Positions 1 through 10,837 of a stretch of 38,531 bases of DNA are shown one piece after another. The translations under genes and the position numbers were made by a program. This DNA comes from Gnetum montanum (lineage: Eukaryota; Streptophyta; Gnetopsida; Gnetales; Gnetaceae): assembly GCA_015680685.1 (NCBI GenBank), contig MNCI01028772.1, positions 202,157-240,687 on the forward strand, given 5' to 3'. Numbering within the stretch: the stretch's first letter is position 1; each line of letters opens with the position of its first letter. The notes under the pieces were generated by a model. That model saw only the letters and a list, made by a program, of their open reading frames with translations. It was not told where the DNA came from and did no database searches.

Positions 1-270
1 GATAAATTTATTTAAATTAGAAAATAGTTTATTAATTTAATTCCTACAAGTGTGAAAAGTGGAAAAGGTGATTAATCAACCACTTAATGGGAAGTTGTTT
101 CAATTAAGTGAAGATTTTGACAAATGGTTAGAATGTGCAAAAAGAGGGAAAATTGGTTGAAGACTCTTGGAGGGAATTTTAAATTTCTAGCTACTATAGA
201 AAGAAGATTAGGTTGCCTAAGATTTCCTCATTTTCCAATTTAAGTTAAGTAGAGAAAGTGAGAAGAGAGC
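1..270. other. AT-rich flank, nothing recognised
   Basis: No gene, RNA or repeat structure is recognised here. Short peptide stretches are broken by stops in every frame. It is probably the interior of the LTR element whose 3' end follows, because a polypurine tract lies downstream, but that is inference. Confidence 0.3.
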
Positions 271-784
271 TAATTTGAAAAAGAATATGGATTTTGGGAG
301 AATAATGAGGAAGCTTTCATTCTTTATGTGATGGGATCTTGCCCAGAACATGTGTTAAAGGCTTACTTGAAAGCTAGAGCATGTGAAGCACCTAAAGGAT
401 GTCCTTTCATGGCTTGGTTGGCTAATGAATTCTCATTCCTCACAGGAGGTTTAGAAATAGAATCAAATGTTTGGGGTAGTATCAAAATTGCACCCAAAAA
501 GAGAAAAGGGAGAAAGAACCAATCAATGAAGATTCATGGGAAGAAGCCTTTGTGTCCCAAGAAGAAGAAGAAGGACCCAATTGGGAAGAAAATAAGAATT
601 CATCTGAGAAAGAAGATGAGAGGATTGCTAAAGAAAAAGCTCAAAAAGATCAAGTTGAAAGCTCCAGCAAGCCAAGAAATAATGGAACAACATTCATGAC
701 TTCAGAGATTGCTTATGAGAAGGTTAGAGATATGAGGATTCCTACCAGAGTAACCCTCACCATTTTCTTCCCATCTAAAGAATA
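271..784 (+). pseudogene. Degenerate ORF of unknown function next to an LTR-element polypurine tract
   Basis: I do not recognise this protein. The first part (about 274-520) reads in one frame and contains CPEHVLKAYLKARACEAP and MAWLANEFSFLTGG. From about 505 the plausible reading moves to another frame, giving an acidic, Glu/Lys-rich tail that ends at a stop near 783. The frame change implies a frameshift. The charged tail resembles low-complexity linkers in retrotransposon Gag or accessory proteins, but no Gag, protease or RT motif is visible. A polypurine tract lies about 200 bases downstream, so this ORF sits where the last internal ORF of an LTR element would be. It could be a captured host fragment or an accessory ORF. 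Confidence 0.35.
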
Positions 785-979
785 GTCCATAAATAAAAGA
801 CTTGATAGTGTATAGTTTGTTTTTTTTTAAGGAATGAGGTTTTTATACCACCAAACCTTATATTTGATGGGAATTTTCCTCCAAAAAGATTTATCTTTTC
901 AATTGTAAAAAGTTCAATAAAAGCTTCAAGTACAATTTAGTTTTAAAATGGGGCTTGCATAAATTTCTTTAAGCCTTTT

Positions 980-993
980 AAAGGGGGTAGAAA
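980..993 (+). other. Polypurine tract
   Basis: A 14-base run of purines broken by one T (AAAGGGGGTAGAAA) is followed directly by TGTTGGCAC. This is the expected form of the plus-strand priming site and 3' LTR start of an LTR retrotransposon. It indicates an element transcribed left to right whose body lies mostly before the window. Confidence 0.55.
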
Positions 994-1960
994 TGTTGGC
1001 ACATTTTGGCCATTTCATGGAACAGGTTAGCATGATAAAACTGATTAAAAGTTTTTCCAGTTTTCAGTACTCTCTTATTGTTAGTTGGAGAAGTGGCAAG
1101 AATTCCACAAACCATTAACTATGTTTTCTCACTAAATTCATAAGGGAGCTTTTAAAAATCCATTGCAAAGCAATTTTAGATGCTGAAAGATTAGAGGAAA
1201 GGTTGTTGTACTTTGTTAGAATAAAAAAAATTTCAGCTTGTGGATAAAGAGAAATAGCATCTAAATTTAAAGAAGAAAGAAATGAAGAATCAAAATAACT
1301 GCAATTGATGGTAAACTAGTCATTGGAAATTATAGTATTCTTCATGAAGTAATTTGTTCATGTGCCCTGTATATGAAGTGCAGAACAAAAAGAAGAAAAG
1401 AGAAAAAGAATAAGAGTTAAAATGTAGTTAGCAGTGAGAATTGGACGCCAAAGTAATGTTTATTGATTTTTGTAAAAAAAAAAATAGCAGAAGTAGAGAC
1501 ACTGGTAAAAAGAAATTTTTCAAACACTTTGTATATACTCTACATTTGAATCAGCAATAAAAATTGCAAAAACAAGAACAGGTTATGAGAAACGGTTTAA
1601 GAAGAAAAACAGCAAGACAAACATCAAGAATATATCAACTCTTGCCAATATTAGCATCCAAATCATACAACAACTGTCCCTGATTCATAAATTGAATAAA
1701 AACAATTTTAGAAAGAAAAACACAGTAGGGTTTCTGGCTCGTATTTGACAGAGCACCAAGGCACGGCAGAGAGATAAAATCCAAGAAAAGAAGCAATGCA
1801 TGACTGTAGCTAGCAGTAATGAGCAAGGGCAAGCCAGGACACTGCTCACTTGGAATTAGAACCAGTACAAGGTGCTCCTGAAACTAGAGTTTTATAGATG
1901 TTGGCATTTTTGAGAAGGTTGCAGAAGAAGCTGAAAAATAAGGAGTCCTTAAGAAAAGAT
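994..1960 (+). mobile_element. Putative 3' LTR (start only defined)
   Basis: The sequence starts with TGTTGGCAC right after the polypurine tract, a common plant LTR start. I cannot find the matching right end or a second copy in the window, so the end given is only the start of the next recognisable feature. The interior is AT-rich with no coding content. A TATA-like TGTATATGAAG lies near 1367. Confidence 0.35.
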
Positions 1961-1970
1961 GGAATGATCT

Positions 1971-2536
1971 AGATGAAGGCTAAAGAAGAGCATACCCAAG
2001 GTCAGGGTGGGACTTCCCAAGTGCAAGCCCAGGGTATTTAAAGCCTCCTCTGTAGTTCCTGATAGGCTTAAGAATGATGCCTCTAGGGCTAAGTGGGATG
2101 ACAAGGGTACTGTGTTGAAAAACTATTGTGCATTCGGTGTTGTTGCAAACCCAAATTTGTGGGGCTTGCGGAATCACCTCGACTGGGCCATCCAAGAAGC
2201 TGCACTACAACTGCCTCTGTCATAGCCACAACAAGATCCTGATGTTGATCCCGAATTTTAGGTCATTGACGGCGGTAGCAACTTGGAAGACGATGAATTA
2301 AAATCTACTCTTCAAAAAAAATGCAAGGATGGTAAAAGAGCTCCTCTGCAAATGGTGTATGTTGGCCAACTTATCTTGAAGTATGTCAAATTATCATGAA
2401 GTATGGTGATGATTACCAGGCCATGTTTAGGGATATAAAATTGAATGCTATGCAGCATTCTATTGCAATGCTACGAAGCTTGTGTGAGAGATACAATGCA
2501 TTTGAGAAGCTGCCAGAAGAAGAAGAAACATACTAA
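1971..2536 (+). pseudogene. NOP16: NOP16 (nucleolar protein 16) processed-type pseudogene
   Basis: NOP16 is a nucleolar factor for 60S ribosomal subunit assembly. The reading frame gives the plant NOP16 blocks in order: a basic start (KKSIPKVRVGLPKCKP), AKWDDKGTVLKNY, FGVVANPN, the acidic block GSNLEDDELKSTL, KDGKRAPLQ, and after a frameshift GDDYQAMFRDIKLNAMQHS and LCERYNAFE, ending at a TAA at 2534. That is close to the full length expected of plant NOP16. Defects are a stop in the N-terminal block, TAG stops near 2223 and 2268, a small deletion after APLQ, and a 20-bp tandem duplication at 2368-2407 that shifts the frame. The ATG region is degraded. No intron interrupts the homology, which suggests a retrocopy; the symbol names the parent gene. 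I am confident of the family, less so of the mechanism. Confidence 0.85.
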
Positions 2537-2707
2537 TCTATCTATTCTTAAAAGGGTTTACTTATCCTTGAGGCTTTTTTATGATGTAAAAGCGCTGGTC
2601 CATACTTGAGGCTTTTTGATCATGTAATTGAAAGTAACATATTTAAAACAAAGTATTATTATTCAAGAAGAAAAGGAATTCATGGGATGGTTATTTAAGA
2701 AAACACA
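2537..2707. other. Possible 3' UTR remnant of the NOP16 copy
   Basis: Noncoding AT-rich sequence after the NOP16 stop, with two copies of a CTTGAGGCTTTTT motif (near 2568 and 2608). No clear poly(A) tail or target-site duplication is visible. Confidence 0.25.
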
Positions 2708-3960
2708 TGTCAACATAGGCATAGTTTTCTCCTAACTTGTTGGGCAAGTTGTAACTTCTTTACTTGGGGAGTAAGTTACCCAAGATATTTTGTAATTTCT
2801 AACTACCTATGAGACCCTATAAAAAGGCTTCAAGGCCTTAGAAGAAAAAAAAGAAAGGGTCTAGTCTAGCTTTTAAAAAAAGAAGTCTTAAGAGAGAAGG
2901 AGGCCTTAGGAGAAAGGAAGGAGTCTCTTAGAAGAGCATTTTGTAAAGAATTAATAGAAGAAATATATTGAAGATGGCTTGCTAAAGAAAACATTTCAAC
3001 CGCTTTGTTATAGTCTTGTGAGTTATGTTTATTTTTTATTTTGTTTAAATTGTTTAGCTATTGGTTTAGATAGTATCATACTTGGCAAATAATTTTGGGA
3101 TTTTTAGATTGCTCTTATTGTTCTTGTTGCATGATAGAAAATTTCTATTAAAATTTTTTCATAAAAGAGATTGTGTTTGAAAGTCTTAAGAGCATTTTAG
3201 TAGTAAATTTTATTATTGTGCAATGTATAAGAACCACTATTGAGATTGTTGTAAGAGAGACTTTGCATGTGGTCAAGCCATTGAACGATTCAATAGTCAA
3301 TCGGGTTTAGAAAATCTTTGGTATTTTGATAGGACCAGAATAGCTTATTTTATCTTTAAAGTGAATCTCTGTGGTATTTCAATCATAAATTTTCAAGTCT
3401 TTTGAAGGTTCTGTTGAATGCAATTGTTGACATCCATTTTCTAGCCTAAATAGAGTCTGGTATGTGATAGTTTACATAGCAATTTGTTTTTGGTAGCATA
3501 GTAGGATTGTCTTGAAGAAATTGCTTATTTGAGCCTTGGAAGTTTGAACAATTCGTAGTTATTGAATTTGGGATAGCTTTATTGTGAAGTGTTTACTTGT
3601 ATCATTTTACCTTGTTTAAACATTTGAGATCTTTACACAAATCTACTTTCTTTTTCTCTTCTTTCTATTTCCATTGAATCTCATTCTATTTCTAGTTTTC
3701 TTGTGGAACTATCTCTTTCTTTGGGGAAAATTAGAAGTAGATTCGCAGAGTTGTGCTCAAATTTTTTTACAAAACTTTATTTGTTATAAGTAGGTATTAT
3801 AAGGACCGCATAGACTAGGCAATTGAACAAAATAGGAACTCTCAACAACTCATAGTACTTTGCAAAGTTGGCTGATGTTATTTAGGATAAGTCATTTATA
3901 GTTTTACACACAACCCAATCATTTCATTTTTCATAACAGCATGCACACATACTCACATTA
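2708..3960 (+). mobile_element. LTR-like sequence with TATA box
   Basis: The stretch starts at a possible TGTCAACATAGG. It carries a strong TATA box 107 bases in (CTATAAAAAGG near 2817), followed by a purine-rich leader and a long T-rich region, as in a plant LTR (U3, R, U5). No internal domain, PBS or second LTR confirms this, and the right edge is arbitrary. The alternative is the 5' flank of an unrelated transcription unit. Confidence 0.3.
2816..2826 (+). promoter_or_regulatory. TATA box, plus strand
   Basis: CCTATAAAAAGG is a close match to the plant TATA consensus. It is preceded by a short palindrome around AGTAAGTTACCCAAG and followed by a purine-rich leader. The start of transcription would be about 30 bases downstream. 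Confidence 0.4.
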
Positions 3961-4080
3961 ACTACTAAGTCTATTTGGAGGTATCTAGGCCTTGGTGTTG
4001 CCAGAGACCAACAAGCACCTAAATCCTGTTTGAGGACACTCATTGGCAGTCGCGTCCCAAACGGTCGCCAACAGTAGGCA
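3961..4080. other. CpG-rich junction left of element A
   Basis: This patch holds several CpGs (AGTCGCGTCCCAAACGGTCG) in a window where CpG is otherwise scarce. It lies where element A's similarity to element C stops. It probably belongs to younger or less methylated sequence that replaced the 3' end of A. Confidence 0.3.
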
Positions 4081-4690
4081 AGTAAAAAGAGTGTCAAATC
4101 TCTTTGAAGTTACAACCTTCTCTATTTGTTTAATCCATCCTAAGTCTGGAAACTACCAAGGCTAGAAGTTATTTATAAGCTTTATTTTAAGAAGGGATCT
4201 TATATTTCCAAGACAAGGGAACACCATAGAATTTTGTGGACGGGTGGATGACATGGACTCACTACCTATTATCATGAAAAGAAACCATGTGTTAGTTACC
4301 AACATCAATATTTAAGGATAGAATCTAGACATTCGTAATCAAATAATATTATAAAGTACAAACCACCATCAATTGATAGCTACAATTGCACAAAGTCCTG
4401 GCAGCAATAAAGAAAGAAAAGAAAAACATAAGAAAAGAATAAAAGAAATCTAAACCAAATAAAGTAAAATATAGAAGAAATTTTAAACTATTTATATAGG
4501 AAAGAGAAAATGTACCAAAAATAGTGTAAAACAAAAGATGTGAAAAAAGAAAATAAAATCTAGAGAGCCACTTTGATTGATAAGCATGGATGACCATCTT
4601 TCCATGATTGAGTTGAAAGGAGGAGATCCAAAAGTTGGGTATGCCTATCCATTTGTTAAGGTGTTGCAATCACTAGCTACTTTGCATTTT
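4081..4690 (-). other. Element A 3' noncoding region
   Basis: This stretch matches the equivalent region of element C (about 25100-25700): both share blocks such as GTGGA-GGGTGGATG and AAGTTGAAAGGAGGAG in the same order. It is A/T-rich with long A-rich runs on the plus strand. No complete ORF is conserved between the two copies. Confidence 0.55.
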
Positions 4691-5960
4691 TGAAAAGGTT
4701 TTATTTATTACACGTTGACTAGTAGCTTCTTATTTGGGCCTTCATGTTTGTAAATTAACATGGCTCTATAGGAAAAGACTTTATAGATAATATAAGGTCC
4801 TCCCATAACATTTGGAACTTTGTTCTTTATGGCACACATGTGGGATTCTAGTATAGGACCTTACTTCCTAGTTGAAATTTTATTTTCCTGATTCTAAGGC
4901 CATGGCATTGTTTACTAAATGCCTTATGCACTTCATTAAATGATGAGGCCACTAGTTGGTTCTCATCTAGCATATTGATATTCATTAACCTTTCTTTTTG
5001 TGCTAGGATTAGGACAAGAAAAGGTCATAGATGGTTGATAGTGTATGAAGCTCCATTTGGGTAGGAGGAGCTGGTAATTTCCTATACACAAGCTCATAGG
5101 GGAAGTAACCAATAAGAAGTTTCCAAGTGGAGATATAGGTCCAAAGAGCATCATTGAGTTTGGTGCTCCAATCCCTCCTATATTTACTAACAATTCTTAT
5201 TAGTATATTTATGATCTTCCTATTAGTAACCTCTACTTGACTATTAGCTTGGGGGTGGTAGGATGTTAGTTTATGTTTAGCCCACAAGTGCTGCATGAGC
5301 TTCTGAAATTTGGTGCCTATAAAGTAATTTTTGTTATAAAAAATAAGTGCTCGTGGCATCCCAAACCCATTTACCACATGTTATTGTACAAATTGAGTAG
5401 CCATAGAAGATGTGTAATTGGTGATGGATATAGCTTCCATCCATTTGGTGTAGTAGTTAATAGCTACGATAATAGATACCTTCTAGTTAGAGATGGGAGT
5501 GATGGGACCCATGAAGTTTATCTCCTAAATATCAAAGAACTCCAATGATTGGATCCACTACTAAGGCTCCTCCATATGAGAAGTAATCCCATCATCGTGT
5601 TGGTAGTTGTCATAGGAGGCGATGAAGTGGTAAGCATCCCTAAAAAGTGTTGGTCAATAATACTATGCCATGAGGATTTTAATGGTCATACATCTCCTAG
5701 CATAGTGGCCCTCACAAGGACCCTCATGATCATATTTAAGAATACACAATTGATTATCATTAGGTACACATCATTTAATAATCCCATCAAAACACATCTT
5801 ATAAAGGTATCCATTAATTTCCATGAATTGTTTTTCTTGGTGAAGAAACTGTTGTTTGTACCTATTATCCCATTCCTATGGAATCTCCTAAGTGAGAAGG
5901 TTGGAGAAAATGCCATCGTACTAATTTTTTTCAATGGGCACTTGTTCAATTATTGCACTA
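4690..5960 (-). pseudogene. Element A integrase, inactivated
   Basis: Integrase inserts the element cDNA into the host genome. From right to left the sequence encodes the zinc-binding region (ILKYDHEGPCEGHYARR; one of the later cysteines is lost in SYDNYQ), the rve core (FMGPITPIS, TKWMEA, ALIFYNK, SYHPQANSQVEVTNR) and a C-terminal region (GPYIIYKVFSYRAMLIY). The first catalytic Asp reads Asn (INFMGP for IDFMGP) and the second reads Tyr (FYNK for FDNG); the Glu in QVEVTNR remains. Several stops lie in the zinc-binding and core parts. With two of three DDE residues gone this copy cannot be catalytic. No chromodomain is visible. Confidence 0.8.
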
Positions 5961-6059
5961 GCAAAAAGAAGTTCATCAGGAAAATAATTTGAAAGTGGAC
6001 TCTTCTCCTCTTTATTATCCCATCTTAACTAAGATAAGTTATCAACAAACACATTCTTA

Positions 6060-6420
6060 GTCCCCTTTTCATTTACCATGGTTAGATCAAATTCCTACAA
6101 GATCACCAAGCATCATATGACATGGGGGCTCACCATTGGCTTATTCATCAGGAACTGAATTACACTGTGGCTCATGTGCATAAACACCTTGTACCATAGC
6201 ACATAGTATTAGAATTTTTCCAAGGTATACACCACTACCATCAGTTCTTTCTCTGTGGTGGTGTAGTTTAGTTGTGCATCCACAATGCTTCTACTTGCAT
6301 AGTGGATGTAGTAAGAATGCTTTTGATTATCCAACTACATGAGCATAGCTCCCAAGGCATAATTGAATGTGTCTATCATAATGTGAAAGGGTTTGGACCA
6401 ATCAACTATTCATAGAATTG
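6060..6420 (-). pseudogene. Element A RNase H domain, degenerate
   Basis: The minus strand encodes a gypsy-type RNase H motif: HYASRSIVDAQLNY followed by TTEKELMVVVYTLEKF. Further on come the tether blocks MNKPMVSPHVI and EFDLTMVNEKGTKN. The domain removes the RNA strand during reverse transcription. A stop follows LEKF and others lie downstream. It sits between RT and integrase as expected. Confidence 0.75.
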
Positions 6421-6599
6421 GAGTCTCCATGAGCTTTTTCTCTAGTTGTTGGCATGCATGCTCACATTTCTTAGTCTAGAAAAATGGAGCATCCTTCTTT
6501 TTTAGCTTCACTAATGGTTTGACGATGTTAGAGAAATTCTTGATGAAGTGCCAATAGTAGCTAGTGTGGCTAAGGAATGACCTCTCATCTTTGACTATT

Positions 6600-7592
6600 T
6601 CTGGTTGTTAGGTTATTTTATGGATGAGACTTATTTTTTAAGGATCTACCTTAATCCCTTTTTGTGAAATTGTATTCTCCAATAGAATTCCCTCCCAAAT
6701 CAGTAAGTGACTTTTATTTAGTTGAGCCTAAGGTTTGTCTCCACACATATTTTTAGAACTTGCTCAAGATGCTCTAGGGCTTGCTTGAATATAGCCCCAT
6801 AGGTGGAGAAGTCATCAATGAAGACCTCCACCCTGCTACCAATTTGCTATTGGAAAATGCTAAGGACAACATGTTGGAATGTGGTAGGGGCAATGCACAA
6901 GCCAAACATCTTTTTTTATGTGAAAGTACCCTAGCTACTTAGAATATAGTTTTGGCCTAATCTTCTAGTGCTATCTAGATTTGGTTATAGCCACTATAAT
7001 CATCCAAAAAGCTATAATAACAATGCTAAGAAATTGTGTCCAACACCTAGTCCACAAATGACAAAGGAAAATCATTCTTGAATGTTGCCATGTTCAATAG
7101 CCTAAAATTAATGCACACCCTTCATTTCCCATCTTTCTTTGGAAATATGATGAGTGGACTAACCCACTTATTGTCTGCAATAGAGTAGATGAGCCTTACC
7201 TTGAGGAGTTGTTTAATCTTCTTTTCAACAATCTACTTTATTTTAGGATTCAACTGCTACTATGACTACCTCTTTGGTTTAATGGAGGAATCTATGTAGA
7301 TGCAATGTTGGCATATCCTTTGATCAATTCCAGTTAACTCATGATATGACCAAGAAAAAGCTGTTGGCCATTTGTTAACCATTTCCAATATTTTCTTTTT
7401 CTCTAGAGAAGTAAGGTTGGCATTCATAATGGCCAACTTTCCATTTTTCAGAAAAGCATATTCTATTCTAGTTCTTAGAGTTTTTAACTCAAGGGAATCA
7501 TGTTTAAAACTCTTAGGGATTTCCAACCCTATCCAATTGGTGTCATCATGTTCATCAAAGAGTTGGCGATGGATTTCCTCTATTCTATCCAT
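6600..7592 (-). pseudogene. Element A reverse transcriptase, degenerate
   Basis: The N-terminal block is open from 7592 to 7266: SLELKTLRTRIEYAFL, then a KKKILEMVNKWPTAFSWSY block and TGID, the usual lead-in to gypsy RT. Farther left come MFGLCIAPTTFQ and the catalytic strand VEVFIDDFSTYGAIF with its FIDD box at 6811-6822. The usual box in this group is YMDD or FMDD, so one residue differs. Stops and frame changes separate the blocks. It aligns block by block with the RT of elements C and D. Confidence 0.8.
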
Positions 7593-7749
7593 GCCTTCAA
7601 TGTAGGCACTTGTTATTCTTTTAGTTTATTTCATGCATAATGTTGAACTACTTTAAAATTTATCTATTAGTTGCTAGGTGTTCCCATATTTTGTGGCTAC
7701 TATGTATAGGCACCTTTGAGTTTTTGTGGCATCTATACACTACCTACAT

Positions 7750-8240
7750 GCTATGAGTGTGGTACTTTTAACTATCCATAATTTCTGCACACACTGGCAC
7801 CCGGTGTCACTGGACGTGATGCATGGAACATGCTTCCTCTCTATTTTTCCAAAGTCATTTTCCTTGGAAATCTCCAAGGAAAGATCTCTGATTCCCAACT
7901 ACTCATCAATTTTACTTAGCCAAGCCGTTCCCATAATGATTGGGATGTCTCACTTATAGTTTTGTACTCGAATTACTATGAAGTTAGTAGGATAGAACCA
8001 CCCATAGATAGTTGTTACAATGTCCTAGACCAATCCCAAGGAAATAGTAATGGACTGATCGACCAACTCAAGATGAATGTTACTCTTCTGAAGAGGAGAT
8101 AGATTCCAAGCTTTGTACATTTCATGAGAGATCAAACTAATACCAAAACTAGAGTCTAGAAGAGCCTTTCAAGGTTCATTCCTAGTGATTTGCAAGTAAA
8201 TTAGGGGACTCCCAAGATCAAATCTCTTCATGGGAAGATG
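7750..8240 (-). pseudogene. Element A aspartic protease, degenerate
   Basis: The minus strand reads GSPLIYLQITRNEP, then KALLDSSFGISLISHEM, then IIMGTAWLSKID and LGIRDLSLEIS. This is the retropepsin layout, with the active-site D-S/T-G followed by an I-G-R-x-W-L block. The active-site Gly is Ser (LDSS) and a stop precedes KALL. It matches the protease of element C at about 28640-29060 and of D at about 37480-37850. It lies between gag and RT. Confidence 0.75.
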
Positions 8241-8879
8241 ATCAACCTTTATGTAATCTATGACCACATGGATCAAAATGATAGTGTGCATGTTGGGAGG
8301 CATTTGGTTTGAAGGGATCTCGAAGGATGTTGCAAAGGAGGAAAGAGAAGCAGGGTCAATAGCCACAAGTATTTGTAAGGGCTTTATAGGACTGTTGGTT
8401 TAGAAAAAGGATCTTTTATGAGGCTTAGTGTCTGAACCACTCGTCTATGGAACTGGTTGTAAGTTAATAGCCCTTATGGTGCTTCTTTGTTATGGCTGGG
8501 GTGGAATTTCATCCTACATGGATGTAGCAGGTGGTAACTAAGTTGATTATGGAGGTATAGGTGTAAAAAGATTAGAAGAGTAATATGGAAATGGGGAATT
8601 TCCCTCTTGGAGATTAAGCTCTATGATACTCATGAGGGTATTAGTGATGTTGGAAAGAGGTGTGACTGGAAGAGTCATGTAGAGAAATGGGCTATTGAAC
8701 ATAGTACCTATACAGATCTAATTACTAGTAAGGGTACTGCTTCCTTGGTGGTGGCATTCCCCATGACTGTGGATGCTACCATTATTGGTACTACTCATGT
8801 GGTTGAGGTGGTGCTTCAGTTGAATAATACGCTTATTGGTGGAACTACCTATAATTGCCTTAAGAATAAGACAAGCTCC

Positions 8880-9200
8880 TAGGTATTTGCCATTTTGTTA
8901 ATCTAGGATTAAAAGCTTACACCCTAGATTCCTACAAGTGTAACATGATAGGGAAACATCCCTTGGGATTCTTGTGTTGGCAAATTTCACATATATTATT
9001 ATCATCTATTTCAAAATATACAAACTTATCCATTGCAACAACTTTGCCCTTACCCTGCTGATGGGCACATTCAATTTTCTTCTTTCTCCTCTAGTCATGA
9101 TCACTACCTTACTCTTTAAACTCCTCAATAATTCTAAAAGCAGTTTGGAACTTTTCATCTAAAGAGTCACACATTTTTTCTACCTTGGTTGATATTTCAA
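8880..9200 (-). pseudogene. Element A Gag C-terminal region with Cys/His knuckle
   Basis: The minus strand reads STKVEKMCDSLDEKFQ, a linker, then GKGKVVAMDK and a Cys/His motif C-E-I-C-Q-H-K-N-P-K-G-C at 8956-8991, followed by LHL. The motif lies where a nucleic-acid-binding zinc knuckle would be in Gag, but its spacing is not the canonical C-x2-C-x4-H-x4-C. The same block occurs in C and D. Confidence 0.6.
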
Positions 9201-9399
9201 AAACATGTTTTTTTGTATTGAAAAGGTTTTGCATTGCACTAGTTCATCAAGTGGTGCCTCCTCATCATTATCACAAAACTAGAACTCCCTATTGTGAATG
9301 GAAGGATCTCGATTATACTCCTCAACACTTTCCCTTTTCCTCAGCTCACATTCTTCTTTTGCCACTTGCTCAATTAGCCTTTGGATTTTATGGACTCTT

Positions 9400-10010
9400 A
9401 ACTCTAAAAGCCCTCATTAGGCATAGACCCTAAGAGTTCTCCTCATTTCTATTCAAACCCCATCTATGATGTGATCAAGCTACTCCCTTTGAGCAAAGCC
9501 ATGGCCTGGGCATCATTGCAACAATGAGTAATATTTTTCCATGGCTGCATCCAAGGATTCATCTATTCCTTGCTTTCACTCTTGGATCTACTTCCTTAAG
9601 TTAGATAATTAGGAGTATGTTGATACTTGTCATTAAAGAGTTCAAGCATCATACTCCACCGTTTGATTGATTCTAGTTCTAAGGGCCAATAGCAACTTTC
9701 AGCCTCTTTGATGAGTGTCCTAAAGAATAGATTCAATTTCTACCATTTTTTCTCAATTTTCTATAAGGCACATGCATCATGAAATTCTTGGAGATGGTTC
9801 TATGGATTAGAATTGTAACTCTTGTCAAAGTTATGGATATTGTTCATGTCCAACCATTTAATCTAGCTATCTTTCACATGCCTTGTTGGAATCCTTATGG
9901 CCTCCACAATATTCAACATATTTCTAGTGACAAGTAAAGGCTCATCATAGTTATGATCCCTATGATGTCCATTATGCCTATGATGCCCTCTGTTGTTCCT
10001 TCATTCATGA
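9400..10010 (-). pseudogene. Element A Gag capsid-type core, degenerate
   Basis: The minus strand reads DEPLLVTRNMLNIVEAIRIP, then LDMNNIHNF, NHLQEFHDACAL, LFFRTLIKEAESCYW and LELESIK. This is the retrotrans_gag pattern (leucine-rich block, then aromatic, then LE-x-SI). Stops occur after NP and DACAL, and later Gag blocks are shifted. It matches element C at about 30500-30790. Gag would form the virus-like particle. Confidence 0.7.
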
Positions 10011-10560
10011 TGGTGGGCCTCCCTTAATTACCCACACCCTTGGTCTCTACTATCTATGATCATCCCTATCTCGCTAGTCATCTTCATCATGATCTCTTCC
10101 TCTATGGATTTAGTTTGAGTTGGAGGATGAAGATGATGAGGATGACAAAGGTAAAGAGGAAGGAGGACTATCACCAAAAATATTCCTACTACTTCCTCTC
10201 CTATCATCCCAACCATGATCACCATGTTTATCATTATCATGGTGCTTGTCATGGTTCCTGCCTTGACTCCCATACCTTGAGGTCCTATGATCATTGGATG
10301 TATTCTTCCCATAACCAAGATTATCTATAGTGGAGTGTATATTCTAATTGAGGGCATCCTCCTCAAAGAGAGGAGGGAAGTTAGTGTATTGGGAAGTTCC
10401 TTAAAAGGAATCTTTCCCTTCCTTTTGGCCTAGTAGGAAGAGGGGGTTTGTGAATTTTTTTTTCCTTTGACACCTCATGGCATGCTTCCATCTACTAATC
10501 TTATTTCTTTTATGCATCTGTGGGATGATAATCTCAATAATCATGATCGTGCACCTTGTA
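10011..10560 (-). pseudogene. Element A Gag, low-complexity basic part
   Basis: Between the N-terminal motif and the capsid-type core the minus strand has codons rich in Arg, His, Asp and Met, a charged stretch also present in element C (about 30800-31430). The reading frame is not continuous. No independent gene is indicated. Confidence 0.5.
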
Positions 10561-10837
10561 CTTAGCATTGAGTCTTGTGATGCCCAATTTCATGAGATTG
10601 TGGAGTAGCATTGTAAGAACTCATGATTGAAAGGTAACACAATGTTGTCCTCCATGTCCCTCCACTACATTTGTTCATCTTTATGTAGGAGGAAAGTGAA
10701 ATCTAGAGTATATTCATCTAGATGAGCATAGATCACCTTGCATTGTTGGGGCATGGGTGATTTTGAGCCTTCTTACCTTTGCTGATTAGAAGTGTTCTCG
10801 AATAGTAGTAGAGAATCTACCTATGAGAAGAAGACAT
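10561..10837 (-). pseudogene. Element A Gag N-terminus, degenerate
   Basis: A start MSSSHR at 10837 matches MSFSHK in element C and is followed by a TAG. In another frame the block QCKVIYAHLDEYTLDFTFLL, then HKDEQM, stop, WRDMEDNIVLP is the Gag N-terminal motif shared by all four elements here. It lies about 150 bases inside the PBS. Confidence 0.65.

Noticed and set aside
3990-4010. TTGGTGTTGCCAGAGACC as a primer-binding site
   Set aside because: It resembles the tRNA-Met type only with gaps, and no LTR end or internal domain lies beside it.
4349-4669. Hydrophobic open frame on the minus strand, rich in Phe/Leu/Tyr, that looks like an envelope-type membrane protein after pol
   Set aside because: It comes from A-rich noncoding sequence. 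The matching region of element C (25400-25650) has no such frame, so it is not conserved coding sequence.
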